This document shows, piece by piece, positions 19,482-28,393 of a DNA stretch of 51,736 nt; positions within the stretch are counted from its first letter, which is position 1, and each line of letters begins with the position of its first letter. A program made the translations under genes and the position numbers. The notes under the pieces are model-generated. The model was not told where the DNA came from. It was given only the letters and a program-made list of their open reading frames with translations, and made no database searches. This stretch comes from Nitrospirota bacterium (GTDB lineage Bacteria; Nitrospirota; Thermodesulfovibrionia; Thermodesulfovibrionales; Dissulfurispiraceae): contig SCQE01000070.1 in the NCBI GenBank assembly GCA_004321915.1, forward strand, positions 1 through 51,736, written 5' to 3'.

Positions 19482-19925
19482 ATGAAAGTCATTCTTAAGT
19501 CCGATGTAAAAGATCTGGGAGAGATGGGTAGCCTAGTCTCTGTAAAAGACGGTTTCGCAAGGAACTACCTTATACCAAAGAATCTTGCGGTGGAGGCGAA
19601 CGAAAAAAACGTAAAGGCGCTCGAACATGAGAGGAAGAAGATACTCGAAATGGCCCGTAAAGTTAAGGCGGGGGCCGAAGAGTTGGCAGCTAAGATCTCC
19701 GCGCTTTCGGTCACGATCAAGGCCAAGGCCGGCGACGAAGACAAGCTGTTCGGTTCCGTCACTTCCATGGACATAGCGGACGCGCTTAAAGGGCAGGGTG
19801 TCGACATAGACAAAAAGAAGATAGTCCTCGATGACCCTATCAAAAGGCTCGGCGCTTACACTATTCCCGTAAAAATCCATTCCAGCGTTTCTGCGCAGTT
19901 GAACGTAGTTGTAGCGGGCGAATAG
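19482..19925 (+). CDS. rplI: 50S ribosomal protein L9
   Basis: 147 residues, standard length. The N-terminal domain MKVILKSDVKDLGEMGSLVSVKDGFARNYLIPKNLA is diagnostic, followed by the long central helix and C-terminal RNA-binding domain (KAGDEDKLFGSVTSMDIADAL). ATG 19482 is supported by AAGGAG about 10 bases upstream; frame upstream of it is non-conserved. rpsF, ssb and rpsR, often adjacent, are absent here. dnaB follows after 19 bases, the common L9-DnaB order. Confidence 0.97.
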   Translation: MKVILKSDVKDLGEMGSLVSVKDGFARNYLIPKNLAVEANEKNVKALEHERKKILEMARKVKAGAEELAAKISALSVTIKAKAGDEDKLFGSVTSMDIADALKGQGVDIDKKKIVLDDPIKRLGAYTIPVKIHSSVSAQLNVVVAGE

Positions 19926-19944
19926 CCTGCCCTGAGAGGGACGA

Positions 19945-21318
19945 TTGAAATCCGACGCCGGAATCGACAGGCTGCCTCCTCAAAACCTCGAGGCAGAGCA
20001 GTCTGTCCTCGGCGCAATCCTTCTGGATAACGAGGCCATCTTCAAGACGGTCGACGTTGTCAGTGAAGTGGACTTTTATCGCGAGGCCCACAAACGCATT
20101 TACGGAGCGATGAGCTCTCTGTCCGAGAAAAACGAGCCTGTCGACATCATCACCCTTACGGACCACCTTAAAAAAACTAACGGACTCGACGCTGTAGGCG
20201 GTATTTCGTATCTGTCTCAGCTGGCCAATATGGTGCCGACTGCGGCCAATGTCAGATACCATGCGAGGATTGTGCGTGAGAAGGCCGTTCTTAGGGCATT
20301 GATTCAGGCCTCCACCAATATCGCGGCCATGGTCTATGAAGAATCCCGGGACGCGGACGAAATGGTGGATGTGGCGGAAAAAATAGTTTTCGATATATCA
20401 GACATACGCAATAAAAATGCCTTTGCCTCCATGCGCTCCGTCGTTATAGAAAGCATAAAGATAATCGAAAAACTTCACGAGAAGAAAGAAGAGATAACCG
20501 GCATGCCTACCGGATTCGTCGACCTTGACGCGCTTACCTCAGGTTTTCAGGCCGGTGACTTGATCATAATAGGCGGCAGGCCCGGAATGGGCAAGACCGC
20601 CTTTGCCTTGAATATTGCGCAGAATGTGGCTTTGGAAAGAAACGAGCCTGTAGCGATATTCAGCCTTGAAATGTCCAAAGAGCAGCTTGCGATGAGAATG
20701 TTGTCGGCGGAAAGCAGGCTGGACGCTTCGTTGGTCAGAAAAGGCCACATAAGCAAAGACAAATGGCCTGCGCTGACGCGCGCCGCGCAGAAACTGGCCG
20801 AGGCGCCGATCTTTATCGACGATTCTTCGGCGCTTACTGCCCTCGAAATAAGGGCCAAGGCCCGGAGGCTCAGCAAGGAGCACAAGGGCATAGGGCTTAT
20901 AGTCATAGACTATCTGCAGCTTATGCGAAGCAGGGGGAATTTCGAGAGAAGAGAGCAGGAAATATCCGACATATCGCGCTCTTTAAAGGCCTTGGCAAAG
21001 GAGCTTAAGGTCCCGGTAATTGCCCTCAGCCAGCTTAACAGGCAGGTCGAGCACAGGGGCGAAAAGAGGCCTACTCTTGCCGACCTCAGGGAATCCGGCG
21101 CTATCGAACAGGATGCGGATGTCATAATCTTCTTATACAAGGACGAGGCTCACCAAAAGGGCATGGGCCACAACAGGGACAGCAAGATAATAGTGGATGT
21201 GGCAAAGCAGAGAAACGGGCCTACCGACAGGATCAACCTGACGTTCCTTGCGAAATACACCAAATTCGAGGCCTACACCGAAATGGAATCGCTAGAGGCT
21301 GAAGAAGAGGTGTTCTGA
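19945..21318 (+). CDS. dnaB: Replicative DNA helicase DnaB
   Basis: 457 residues. The N-terminal helical domain (PPQNLEAEQSVLGAIL) binds primase; the RecA-type motor domain shows Walker A GGRPGMGKTAF, IFSLEMSKEQLAMRML, Walker B LIVIDYLQLM, and the DnaB4 motif ALSQLNRQVE...LRESGAIEQDADV. There is no intein. The start is a TTG at 19945 (GAGAGGG upstream); no nearer ATG fits the conserved N-terminus. Its stop TGA shares one base with the ATG of the amrB gene. Confidence 0.97.
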   Translation: MKSDAGIDRLPPQNLEAEQSVLGAILLDNEAIFKTVDVVSEVDFYREAHKRIYGAMSSLSEKNEPVDIITLTDHLKKTNGLDAVGGISYLSQLANMVPTAANVRYHARIVREKAVLRALIQASTNIAAMVYEESRDADEMVDVAEKIVFDISDIRNKNAFASMRSVVIESIKIIEKLHEKKEEITGMPTGFVDLDALTSGFQAGDLIIIGGRPGMGKTAFALNIAQNVALERNEPVAIFSLEMSKEQLAMRMLSAESRLDASLVRKGHISKDKWPALTRAAQKLAEAPIFIDDSSALTALEIRAKARRLSKEHKGIGLIVIDYLQLMRSRGNFERREQEISDISRSLKALAKELKVPVIALSQLNRQVEHRGEKRPTLADLRESGAIEQDADVIIFLYKDEAHQKGMGHNRDSKIIVDVAKQRNGPTDRINLTFLAKYTKFEAYTEMESLEAEEEVF

Positions 21319-22121
21319 TGAAACGCTCTCCTGTTGTTGCCGGGCAGTTCTACGAAGGTGACCGCGCAAGGCTTTCCGGGCAGGTCGGTAAATACATAGT
21401 TGACGGGACCCCGAAAGAAAAGGCGATAGGCATAATGTCGCCTCACGCCGGGCTCGTATATTCCGGCGGTGTGGCAGGCGCCGTATTTTCGTCCATAGAA
21501 TTCCCCGAAACCTTCGTGTTGCTCGGTCCTAATCACACAGGGCTGGGTTCGGACATTTCTATAATGTCGTCCGGTTCTTGGGAAGTGCCGACCGGACAGT
21601 TTGATATAGATTCCGATTTGTCCGCGAAGCTGCTCGCAAAAACATCCCGTGTTTCCGAAAATCATCAGGCGCATGCGTATGAGCATTCGCTTGAAGTGCA
21701 GCTGCCCTTTATTGCGCACTTCTCGGCTTCGGTGAAGATAGTGCCGATCACGATAATGAGGGCTTCGCTCGATGATTGCCGTGCAGTAGGCTCGGCCCTT
21801 GCGGAATGTATCGGGGACGTAAAGCATCGTGTCGTTATCGTGGCCAGTTCGGATATGAGCCATTACGTCCCGGATGAGACAGCGCGGCGGATGGACGGGC
21901 TTGCTATCAAGGAGATGCTCGATTTGGACCCTGAAGGTCTTTATAACACCGTTGCGAAAAACAGGATTTCGATGTGCGGGATACTGCCCGCAACCATAAT
22001 GCTTTATGCTGCGCTGGCGCTCGGGGCCAAAGAGGCCAAACTGATAAAATACGCCACATCAGGGGAAACGAGCGGAGATTTTGCGCATGTCGTAGGCTAT
22101 GCCGGAGTGCTGGTAAAATAG
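21318..22121 (+). CDS. amrB: Stand-alone AmrB/MEMO-like protein, cytosolic
   Basis: 267 residues, second MEMO paralogue in the window. Motifs parallel the fusion protein: RSPVVAGQFYEGD, SPHAGLVYSGG, LGPNHTG (one His where the fusion has HH), EHSLEVQLPFI, ASSDMSHYV and SMCGILP. It has no signal peptide and no AMMECR1 domain. The TGATG junction with dnaB and direct abutment with mobA make it part of a coupled run. Function unknown; candidate partner of the AmrS at 7.1 kb. Confidence 0.88.
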   Translation: MKRSPVVAGQFYEGDRARLSGQVGKYIVDGTPKEKAIGIMSPHAGLVYSGGVAGAVFSSIEFPETFVLLGPNHTGLGSDISIMSSGSWEVPTGQFDIDSDLSAKLLAKTSRVSENHQAHAYEHSLEVQLPFIAHFSASVKIVPITIMRASLDDCRAVGSALAECIGDVKHRVVIVASSDMSHYVPDETARRMDGLAIKEMLDLDPEGLYNTVAKNRISMCGILPATIMLYAALALGAKEAKLIKYATSGETSGDFAHVVGYAGVLVK

Positions 22122-22709
22122 ATGTCCTGCGAAATTACAGGGGCGATACTTGCAGGCGGCGAGAACACCAGATTTCCAAAGCTTAAAGGCTTTATCGAGA
22201 TAAACGGCTCTACGATCATAAGCAGGAACATTTCGATTCTGAGAGAGGTTTTCGGAGAGGTCATGATAAGCACCAATATGCCCGAGTCCTACCTGCATTT
22301 AGGCGAAACCATGATAGGCGATGTAATACAGTCGCGAGGGCCTATGTCAGGGATCCATGCCTGTCTTTTGAACGCGGCAGGCGACGGAATTTTTGCGGCG
22401 GCCTGCGATATGCCGTTCATTAAAAAAGAGTTGGTAGGGCTTATATTCGACGAATATAAAAAAGAGAGGCCTGTGGCTGCGATTCCGCTGTGGGACGAAA
22501 AGCCCGAGCCGTTGCTGGGCATTTACCGCAAAGAGCTGGTCCCTCTGTTCGAAAAAGCTGTTTCCGGGGGGCAAACGTCGCTGACAAGTTTCTTAAAGGG
22601 CATCGACGCATACTTTATACCTGCAGATACCCTTAGAAAAAAAGACGCGACAGGCCTTTCATTTGTTAATATAAACACTATCGAGGATTTTAAAAAAATA
22701 TCGGCGTAA
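22122..22709 (+). CDS. mobA: Molybdenum cofactor guanylyltransferase
   Basis: 195 residues. Transfers GMP from GTP to molybdopterin, giving the bis-MGD cofactor of many anaerobic oxidoreductases. Nucleotidyltransferase motif ILAGGENTRFPKLKGF (~10-25, a slightly divergent LAGGxSxRMGxxK), RGPMSGIHACL, and AACDMPFI with metal-binding Asp. The start directly abuts the amrB stop. Its presence beside tatA is suggestive because MGD enzymes are often Tat substrates. Another NTP transferase role, such as CTP:molybdopterin, is less likely but possible. Confidence 0.85.
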   Translation: MSCEITGAILAGGENTRFPKLKGFIEINGSTIISRNISILREVFGEVMISTNMPESYLHLGETMIGDVIQSRGPMSGIHACLLNAAGDGIFAAACDMPFIKKELVGLIFDEYKKERPVAAIPLWDEKPEPLLGIYRKELVPLFEKAVSGGQTSLTSFLKGIDAYFIPADTLRKKDATGLSFVNINTIEDFKKISA

Positions 22710-22751
22710 GCTTTTCTTGCAATAGCTGACGCAAAACTAAGGAGGAATATT

Positions 22752-22958
22752 ATGTTTGGTCTTGGAATGCCTGAACTGATAGTTATTCTGGTAATAGTGC
22801 TTGTTATGTTCGGAGCAAGGCGGCTTCCAGAAATCGCGGGCAGCATCGGCAAGTCTATAAAGAGTTTCAAAAAAGAGATGAGTACGCCGGAAGAGATAGA
22901 CGTGACCCCTAAAAAGACGGCGGAAACGGAAAAACCTCAGGAAGAAAAAAAGGCCTAA
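22752..22958 (+). CDS. tatA: Sec-independent translocase TatA/TatE
   Basis: 68 residues. Short N-terminal membrane segment MPELIVILVIVLVMFGARRLPEIAGSIG, containing the FGxxxLPExx hinge, an amphipathic helix KSIKSFKKEM, then a charged acidic/basic tail, as in TatA/E pore-forming subunits. AAGGAGG precedes the ATG. tatB and tatC are not in the window. Confidence 0.93.
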   Translation: MFGLGMPELIVILVIVLVMFGARRLPEIAGSIGKSIKSFKKEMSTPEEIDVTPKKTAETEKPQEEKKA

Positions 22959-22988
22959 TATTTTTATATCGGCTGGTTGAACCTTTTA

Positions 22989-24095
22989 ATGTTCAGAGGC
23001 ATTTCGGCTGAAATCAATCTTGAAGCTTTGGCCTGCAATTTAAAGACGGTCAGGAAACTTTGCGGAGACACTGCTGTCATAGCCGTCGTAAAAGCGGACG
23101 GCTACGGACACGGCGCTCCCGAGGTCTCTAAGAAACTGGTCGAATGCGGGACAGGTTGCCTTGCGGTCGCTTTCAGCGATGAGGGTAAAAACCTGAGGGA
23201 GTCCGGAATAACAGCCCCGATACTCGTCCTTTTCGACCCTGATCCGGACGATATCTTCGAATACGGTCTTACGCCTGCGGTTTCGGACATAAAGGCGGCC
23301 AAAACGCTTTCCGACGAGGCTGTAAAAAGGGCTGTCAGGCTTGCGCTGCATATTAAAGTCGATACTGGCATGGGCAGGCTGGGCCTTACCGGCAACGCGG
23401 AAAACACAATATTGGAAATAGCGGGACTTAAAAATATTTCGATAGAAGGAGTGATGAGCCATTTTTCCGAGGCCGATCTTTCCGACGCTTCGTTCGCCCG
23501 AATGCAGATAGAGAAGTTTGCGGGCCTTAAAAGCGGTCTTTCAGGAAAAGGCCTTGAGATAAAGACCTATCACCTCGCCAACAGCGCGGCCGTCCTGAAT
23601 CTGCCCGGATCATATTTCGATGCCGTGCGTCCGGGGCTTATGCTTTACGGATACGCTCCGGTCAAAAATACATCTTCGCAAAAAACGGAACTCACGCCTG
23701 TAATGACCGTAAAGGCAAAACTTTTAGCGCTTAGAAAGCTGGCAGCCGGAACTCCGATAAGCTACGGCAGGACTTTTACTACGAAGAGGGAAAGCCTCAT
23801 CGGAGTAATGTCGGCCGGGTATGCCGATGGCTTTTCGCGCAGGTTTTCGAACAATGCTCAGGCCCTTGTGCAGGGCCGAAGGGTGCCTGTCGTCGGCAGG
23901 GTATGCATGGACCTTACGATGCTGGATTTGACGGACTGCCGTGACGCAAGAGAAGGCGACGAGGTGGTGCTGTTGGGTAAGCAGGGCGCGGGATCTATAG
24001 ATGCATGCGAGAGCGCACTATGGGCGGACACTATTCCATACGAGATACTGACGTCATTCGGCAGGTCGGCGCGGAGGGTCTACACTAATGGTTAG
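22989..24095 (+). CDS. alr: Alanine racemase
   Basis: 368 residues from ATG 22989; an in-frame TTG at 22977 is an alternative start, and neither has a strong ribosome site. Makes D-alanine for peptidoglycan with PLP. AEINLEALACNLK and AVVKADGYGHG (PLP lysine) at the N-terminus, HIKVDTGMGRLGL, YGYAP, ISYGRTF, MSAGYADGFSRRF and VGRVCMDLTMLD in the C-terminal barrel domain. Overlaps mlaE by 8 bases. Confidence 0.95.
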   Translation: MFRGISAEINLEALACNLKTVRKLCGDTAVIAVVKADGYGHGAPEVSKKLVECGTGCLAVAFSDEGKNLRESGITAPILVLFDPDPDDIFEYGLTPAVSDIKAAKTLSDEAVKRAVRLALHIKVDTGMGRLGLTGNAENTILEIAGLKNISIEGVMSHFSEADLSDASFARMQIEKFAGLKSGLSGKGLEIKTYHLANSAAVLNLPGSYFDAVRPGLMLYGYAPVKNTSSQKTELTPVMTVKAKLLALRKLAAGTPISYGRTFTTKRESLIGVMSAGYADGFSRRFSNNAQALVQGRRVPVVGRVCMDLTMLDLTDCRDAREGDEVVLLGKQGAGSIDACESALWADTIPYEILTSFGRSARRVYTNG

Positions 24096-24861
24096 ACTTA
24101 TCGAACTTCTCGGCGCCTATATCATAAAGTTCACAGAGGAACTCGGAAGGGTCCTGCTTCTTTTAGGCAATACAACAAGGCTTATTCTGCTCCCCCCGTT
24201 CGAAGCAAAAAGTGTCTTGAAGCAGATGATAGAGGTAGGCATAAAATCTTTGCCGGTCGTTTTGATCACCGCTGTTTTTACCGGAATGGTCTTGGCGCTC
24301 CAAAGTTACACCGGCTTTAAAAGGTTCGGGGCTGAGTCCATGGTGGCGTCCGTAGTGGCCCTCTCTATGACGAGAGAGTTGGGGCCGGTGCTCACAGGCC
24401 TGATAGTCGCGGGCAGGGCCGGGGCCGCTATGGCGGCTGAATTAGGCACCATGCGGGTCACGGAGCAGATAGACGCGCTCGAAACCTTGGCTGCCAATCC
24501 TGTTAAATATCTTATAGTGCCGAGATTTATAGCCGGCCTGATAATGCTGCCCGCCCTCGCTGTTATCACCGACATTGTAGGGATACTCGGAGGTTATTCG
24601 GTGACTGTCGGGCTGTTCGGGACCAGCTCCACGACATACTGGAAGCGCACATGGGACTATCTTAAGATGGACGATATCTATTACGGCATACTGAAGGCCT
24701 GCTTTTTCGGGGGCTGCATAGCGCTGATAAGCTGTTACCGGGGTTTTTATTCCGAAGGCGGCGCCGAGGGCGTCGGCAAGGCCACGACGAGCGCGGTTGT
24801 TTTGTCCTCGATGACGATATTGATCTCGGACTACTTTCTTTCTGCGTGGCTGTTCAAATGA
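24088..24861 (+). CDS. mlaE: MlaE-family ABC permease, phospholipid transport
   Basis: 257 residues with about five or six membrane segments. The conserved MlaE/YrbE core is clear: GMVLALQSYTGFKRFGAE, LTRELGPVLTGLIVAGRAGAAMAAELGTMRVTEQIDALE. It forms the inner-membrane channel of the MCE lipid transporter with MlaF and MlaD, coded next with 4-base and 1-base overlaps. Overlap with alr suggests co-transcription with the preceding run. mlaB and mlaC are not seen here. Confidence 0.93.
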   Translation: MVRLIELLGAYIIKFTEELGRVLLLLGNTTRLILLPPFEAKSVLKQMIEVGIKSLPVVLITAVFTGMVLALQSYTGFKRFGAESMVASVVALSMTRELGPVLTGLIVAGRAGAAMAAELGTMRVTEQIDALETLAANPVKYLIVPRFIAGLIMLPALAVITDIVGILGGYSVTVGLFGTSSTTYWKRTWDYLKMDDIYYGILKACFFGGCIALISCYRGFYSEGGAEGVGKATTSAVVLSSMTILISDYFLSAWLFK

Positions 24862-25607
24862 TAGAGGTTTCAGGGCTGAGCAAATCTTTCGGCAAGAAGC
24901 AGGTGCTCAGGGGCGCGAACCTGCGCGTCGAAAGAGGCGAGAGCATGGTCGTTATCGGCGGCAGCGGTTCTGGAAAAAGCGTGCTTATCAAGCATATAAT
25001 AGGGCTTCTAAAACCTGACGAAGGCAGGGTGTCGGTCGAAGGCAAAGACATTACAGGTCTCGACGAAAAAGGCCTATATGAAGTCCGGCGTAAATTCGGC
25101 ATGCTTTTTCAGGGCGCGGCGCTTTTTGATTCTCTGAACGTCTGGGAGAATGTCAGTTTCGTTCTCCTGAGAGATAAGCATATGAGCAGGTCTGACGCGA
25201 GAAGGGTGGCCACCGAAAAACTCAAGATGGTCGGGCTTGCCGGAGTCGAGGACTTAATGCCTTCGGAGCTTTCGGGCGGTATGAAAAAGAGGGTGGGCTT
25301 GGCCCGCGCTATAGCCTATGAACCCGAGATATTGCTTTACGACGAGCCTACGACGGGCCTCGACCCTATAATGGCCGACGCTATTAACGATCTTATAATA
25401 GAGATGAAGAGGGAGCTTTCGGTGACGTCCATAACGATAACGCACGATATGCACAGCGCGTACAAGATCGCCGACAGGATATCTATGCTCTACTTAGGCG
25501 AGATAATAGAAACCGGAACACCCGAGCAAATAAAAAATACCGGGAACCCCATAGTGCGGCAGTTTATCAGCGGGAGCGCTGTGGGCCCGATAAAGGTGAT
25601 AGATTGA
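24858..25607 (+). CDS. mlaF: MlaF-family ABC transporter ATPase
   Basis: 249 residues. Walker A GGSGSGKS, Q-loop MLFQGAALFDSL, signature LSGGMKKRVGLARAI, Walker B ILLYDEPTTGLDP and switch His (THDMHSAY), all in order. Energises MlaE for lipid transport. ATG 24858 makes an ATGA overlap with mlaE and begins MIEVSGLSK, the usual start; a GTG four codons upstream is less likely. It ends in TGA overlapping the mlaD ATG. Confidence 0.95.
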   Translation: MIEVSGLSKSFGKKQVLRGANLRVERGESMVVIGGSGSGKSVLIKHIIGLLKPDEGRVSVEGKDITGLDEKGLYEVRRKFGMLFQGAALFDSLNVWENVSFVLLRDKHMSRSDARRVATEKLKMVGLAGVEDLMPSELSGGMKKRVGLARAIAYEPEILLYDEPTTGLDPIMADAINDLIIEMKRELSVTSITITHDMHSAYKIADRISMLYLGEIIETGTPEQIKNTGNPIVRQFISGSAVGPIKVID

Positions 25608-27100
25608 TGAAAAATTACTCGACGGAACTGAAGGTTGGAATTTTTGCGATAGTGGTGCTGTTGGTGCTTTCTTTCATGACCTTCAATGTGGGCGGTTTTA
25701 AATGGATGCAGAAGGAAGGGTATGTGATTTACGCATACTTCAGCAACGTGGTGGGTCTGGATAAAAACACGAAGGTCAAGATAGCGGGCGTCGATGCCGG
25801 GACTATCGAGGCAATAACGCTCGACGGCGGCAGGGCCAAGGTCAAAATAAAGATCTACAAGGGCATCAATGTTTACGCCAATGCCTCCGCTTCGGTAAAG
25901 ACGAGCGGTCTGCTGGGCGACAAGTTTCTTGAAATAAAGCCGGGAACTCAGGAGCCTGCGCTCAAAGACGGCGACACGATAGCCAACGCCGCCGAAGTGA
26001 CCGATGTTGACGACCTGATACGCAATATCTCAAAGGTGGCCGGAGATATAGGCGGGCTTACGTCATCAGTCAACGACGTGCTCGGTTCGGAAGCCTCCAA
26101 GAATGCGCTCAAGGAATCCATACTGGCGTTGAGGGAAATCACCGGCAATCTGAACAACGCGATAGTTTACAACGACAAGAAGCTCCGCAAGGTTCTGGAC
26201 AATATCGACGACCTCACGGCCTCTCTGGGCGAAGTCATAAAGACCAACAAGGAGCCGTTCAGGGAAACTCTGGCCAACTTCAAGGATTTCACAGGCACGC
26301 TGAAAACGGACGGGCCCTCGCTTATAAAAAGCCTCCAGACCACAACGAGCGAGCTTAAATCCATGCTCGAGGAAAACAGGCCCTCCCTGAAGAGTACTGT
26401 CGAGAACATAGACAAGATAAGCCAGAAGATCGAGAAGGGCGAAGGCACTCTCGGCAAACTGGTGAATGACGAAAGGCTTTACGAATCCGTCAACAAGGCA
26501 GCCGACGGCCTCGGCAAGACCCTCAGCGCGGTCGACAGGTTCAGGACTTTCATTACCTTTCAGGGCGATTATCTGTCCCGCCACAGCGACGCCAAAGGGG
26601 CTTTTTCCGTCACTCTTCAGCCTAAACCCGAAAAGTATTATGTGCTCGGCATAGTGAGCGATCCGGTCGGCAAGGTCACATCCACGGAAACGATCACTAA
26701 CGGCGTAAGCGTCAAGGAAGAGAAGATAGAGAAAAAAATAAAATTTTCGGCCCAGTTCGCGAGGAGACTCAAGGACCACCCCCCGTTCGAAGATACTGCG
26801 CTGAGAATAGGGCTTACGGAGAACACTCTTGGCGTAGGCGCGGACTATTTTATGATGCAGGACAAATTGAAGCTCAGCGTCGACGCTTGGGATTTCGGAC
26901 ATGAGGAGTACAGGTCCAAGAATGCCCATGTGAAGTTGGGGGCGGACTACTTTTTGTTCAAGAATATCTTCATTTCTGCCGGTTATGACAATATACTGAA
27001 CGCCAAGAACAACGGCGTATATGTAGGCGGCGGCCTGCGTTTTGAGGACGAAGATTTCAAATACCTGTTCGGCAACATGCCTAAGGTTCCCGGAAAATAA
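25607..27100 (+). CDS. mlaD: MCE-domain MlaD protein with C-terminal beta-barrel-like domain
   Basis: 497 residues, far longer than E. coli MlaD (183). One N-terminal membrane segment (~8-28), then the MCE domain (YVIYAYFSNVVGLDKNTKVKIAGVDAGTIEAI...LLGDKFLEI). A long helical stretch (~120-310), with repeated leucine heptads, would form a needle-like bundle. The last ~180 residues alternate strands such as RIGLTENTLGVGADYF and NAHVKLGADYFLFKNIFISAGYDN, ending GGGLRFEDEDFKYLFG, resembling an outer-membrane strand hairpin domain. This could span the periplasm. Start ATG 25607, overlapping the mlaF stop by one base. Confidence 0.9.
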   Translation: MKNYSTELKVGIFAIVVLLVLSFMTFNVGGFKWMQKEGYVIYAYFSNVVGLDKNTKVKIAGVDAGTIEAITLDGGRAKVKIKIYKGINVYANASASVKTSGLLGDKFLEIKPGTQEPALKDGDTIANAAEVTDVDDLIRNISKVAGDIGGLTSSVNDVLGSEASKNALKESILALREITGNLNNAIVYNDKKLRKVLDNIDDLTASLGEVIKTNKEPFRETLANFKDFTGTLKTDGPSLIKSLQTTTSELKSMLEENRPSLKSTVENIDKISQKIEKGEGTLGKLVNDERLYESVNKAADGLGKTLSAVDRFRTFITFQGDYLSRHSDAKGAFSVTLQPKPEKYYVLGIVSDPVGKVTSTETITNGVSVKEEKIEKKIKFSAQFARRLKDHPPFEDTALRIGLTENTLGVGADYFMMQDKLKLSVDAWDFGHEEYRSKNAHVKLGADYFLFKNIFISAGYDNILNAKNNGVYVGGGLRFEDEDFKYLFGNMPKVPGK

Positions 27101-27121
27101 TATCAGACGGAGGATTTGCAG

Positions 27122-28312
27122 ATGATTTCTCAGAGGGCACAAAGGATCAAACCATCGCCTACGCTCGCTATGGACGCGAAGGCCAAGGGCATGAAGGCGC
27201 AGGGTGTAGATATAGTCAACTTCGGGGTGGGTGAACCTGATTTCGATACCCCCGACCATATAAAAGAGGCTGCGATAAAAGCGATAAAGGACGGGTTTAC
27301 CAAATACACGCCTGTCGGGGGCATAGACGAACTCAAAGATGCGATCATAGACAAACTCAAAACCGACAACAACCTCGAATACTCCCGCGAAGAGGTGCTG
27401 GTATCGTGCGGCGCAAAGCATACGCTGTATAACATTGCTCAGGCCCTTTTCAATCAGGGCGACGAGGTGTTGATACCTGCGCCGTACTGGGTTTCATATC
27501 CTGATCAGGCGCTGCTGAACGATGCCTCGCCTGTTTTTGTGAAGACTTTGGAGACTGACGATTTTCTGCTCAAACCCGAAGAGCTTGCGAAAAAGATAAC
27601 TAAAAACACCAAGGCGCTTGTGCTGAATTCTCCTTCCAACCCGACGGGTCTCGCTTATGACAGGAGAAAACTGGAGGCTCTGGCCGAGGTGATACTTAAG
27701 CATGACCTTTATGTCATTTCGGACGAGATATACGAAAAGCTTGTCTATGACGGGGCGGAGCACATAAGCATAGCGTCGCTCGACAGCAGGTTAAAAGAGA
27801 AAACTATCGTGGTGAACGGCCTTTCTAAATCCCATGCGATGACGGGCTGGAGAATAGGTTACGCCGCAGGACCGAAAGACATCATAAAGGCCATGACCAA
27901 TATCCAGAGCCAGTCCACTTCAAATCCGACATCGATCTCTCAAAAGGCGGCTGTTGCCGCGCTCAAAGGACCTCAGGATTTCATTGCCGTTATGCGGGCC
28001 GAGTTCGACAAGAGGAGAAAATTCCTAGTGAACGAGCTTAACTCGATTGAGGGCATATCCTGCCTTATGCCGAACGGTGCGTTTTACGCGTTTCCCAACG
28101 TATCGGGACTTTACGGTAAAAAGGCGGGAGAGCGGCCTATAAATTCATCCCTCGACATGGCCATGTATCTGCTCGAAGAAGCTAATGTAGCGCTGGTACA
28201 CGGCGAGGCCTTCGGTGACGACAACCATATAAGGATATCCTACGCAACCTCTATGGAAAATATCGGTAAGGCGCTCGATAGGATCAAAGGGGCTGTAAAG
28301 AGGCTGAACTGA
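27122..28312 (+). CDS. Aspartate-type PLP aminotransferase (class I/II)
   Basis: 396 residues. Class I aminotransferase: NFGVGEPDFDTPDHIKEAA, KYTPVGG, APYWVSYPDQ, LNSPSNPTG, VISDEIYEKLVYDG and the PLP lysine in SKSHAMTGWRIGY. Converts aspartate with 2-oxoglutarate, possibly also aromatic amino acids; exact preference is not decidable. ATG 27122 chosen because ACGGAGGA lies 7 bases upstream; a TTG two codons earlier overlaps it. Follows mlaD by 21 bases and is possibly co-transcribed. Confidence 0.9.
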   Translation: MISQRAQRIKPSPTLAMDAKAKGMKAQGVDIVNFGVGEPDFDTPDHIKEAAIKAIKDGFTKYTPVGGIDELKDAIIDKLKTDNNLEYSREEVLVSCGAKHTLYNIAQALFNQGDEVLIPAPYWVSYPDQALLNDASPVFVKTLETDDFLLKPEELAKKITKNTKALVLNSPSNPTGLAYDRRKLEALAEVILKHDLYVISDEIYEKLVYDGAEHISIASLDSRLKEKTIVVNGLSKSHAMTGWRIGYAAGPKDIIKAMTNIQSQSTSNPTSISQKAAVAALKGPQDFIAVMRAEFDKRRKFLVNELNSIEGISCLMPNGAFYAFPNVSGLYGKKAGERPINSSLDMAMYLLEEANVALVHGEAFGDDNHIRISYATSMENIGKALDRIKGAVKRLN

Positions 28313-28393
28313 AAAGCCAAGACTTGGCCTGCCGGTCAACGTCGGAGCGGGCGCAGTCTTTAGTCCGCAGCGGAACTTATCAGGGAGTTTCGA

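Noticed and set aside
26066-27421. 451-codon minus-strand frame opposite mlaD and the aminotransferase gene
   Set aside because: It covers two well supported genes, has no domain pattern, and high Tyr/His/Arg content typical of antisense shadows.
28316-28330. GCCAAG-A-CTTGGC inverted repeat after the aminotransferase gene
   Set aside because: Loop too short for a stable hairpin and no T-run; probably chance.
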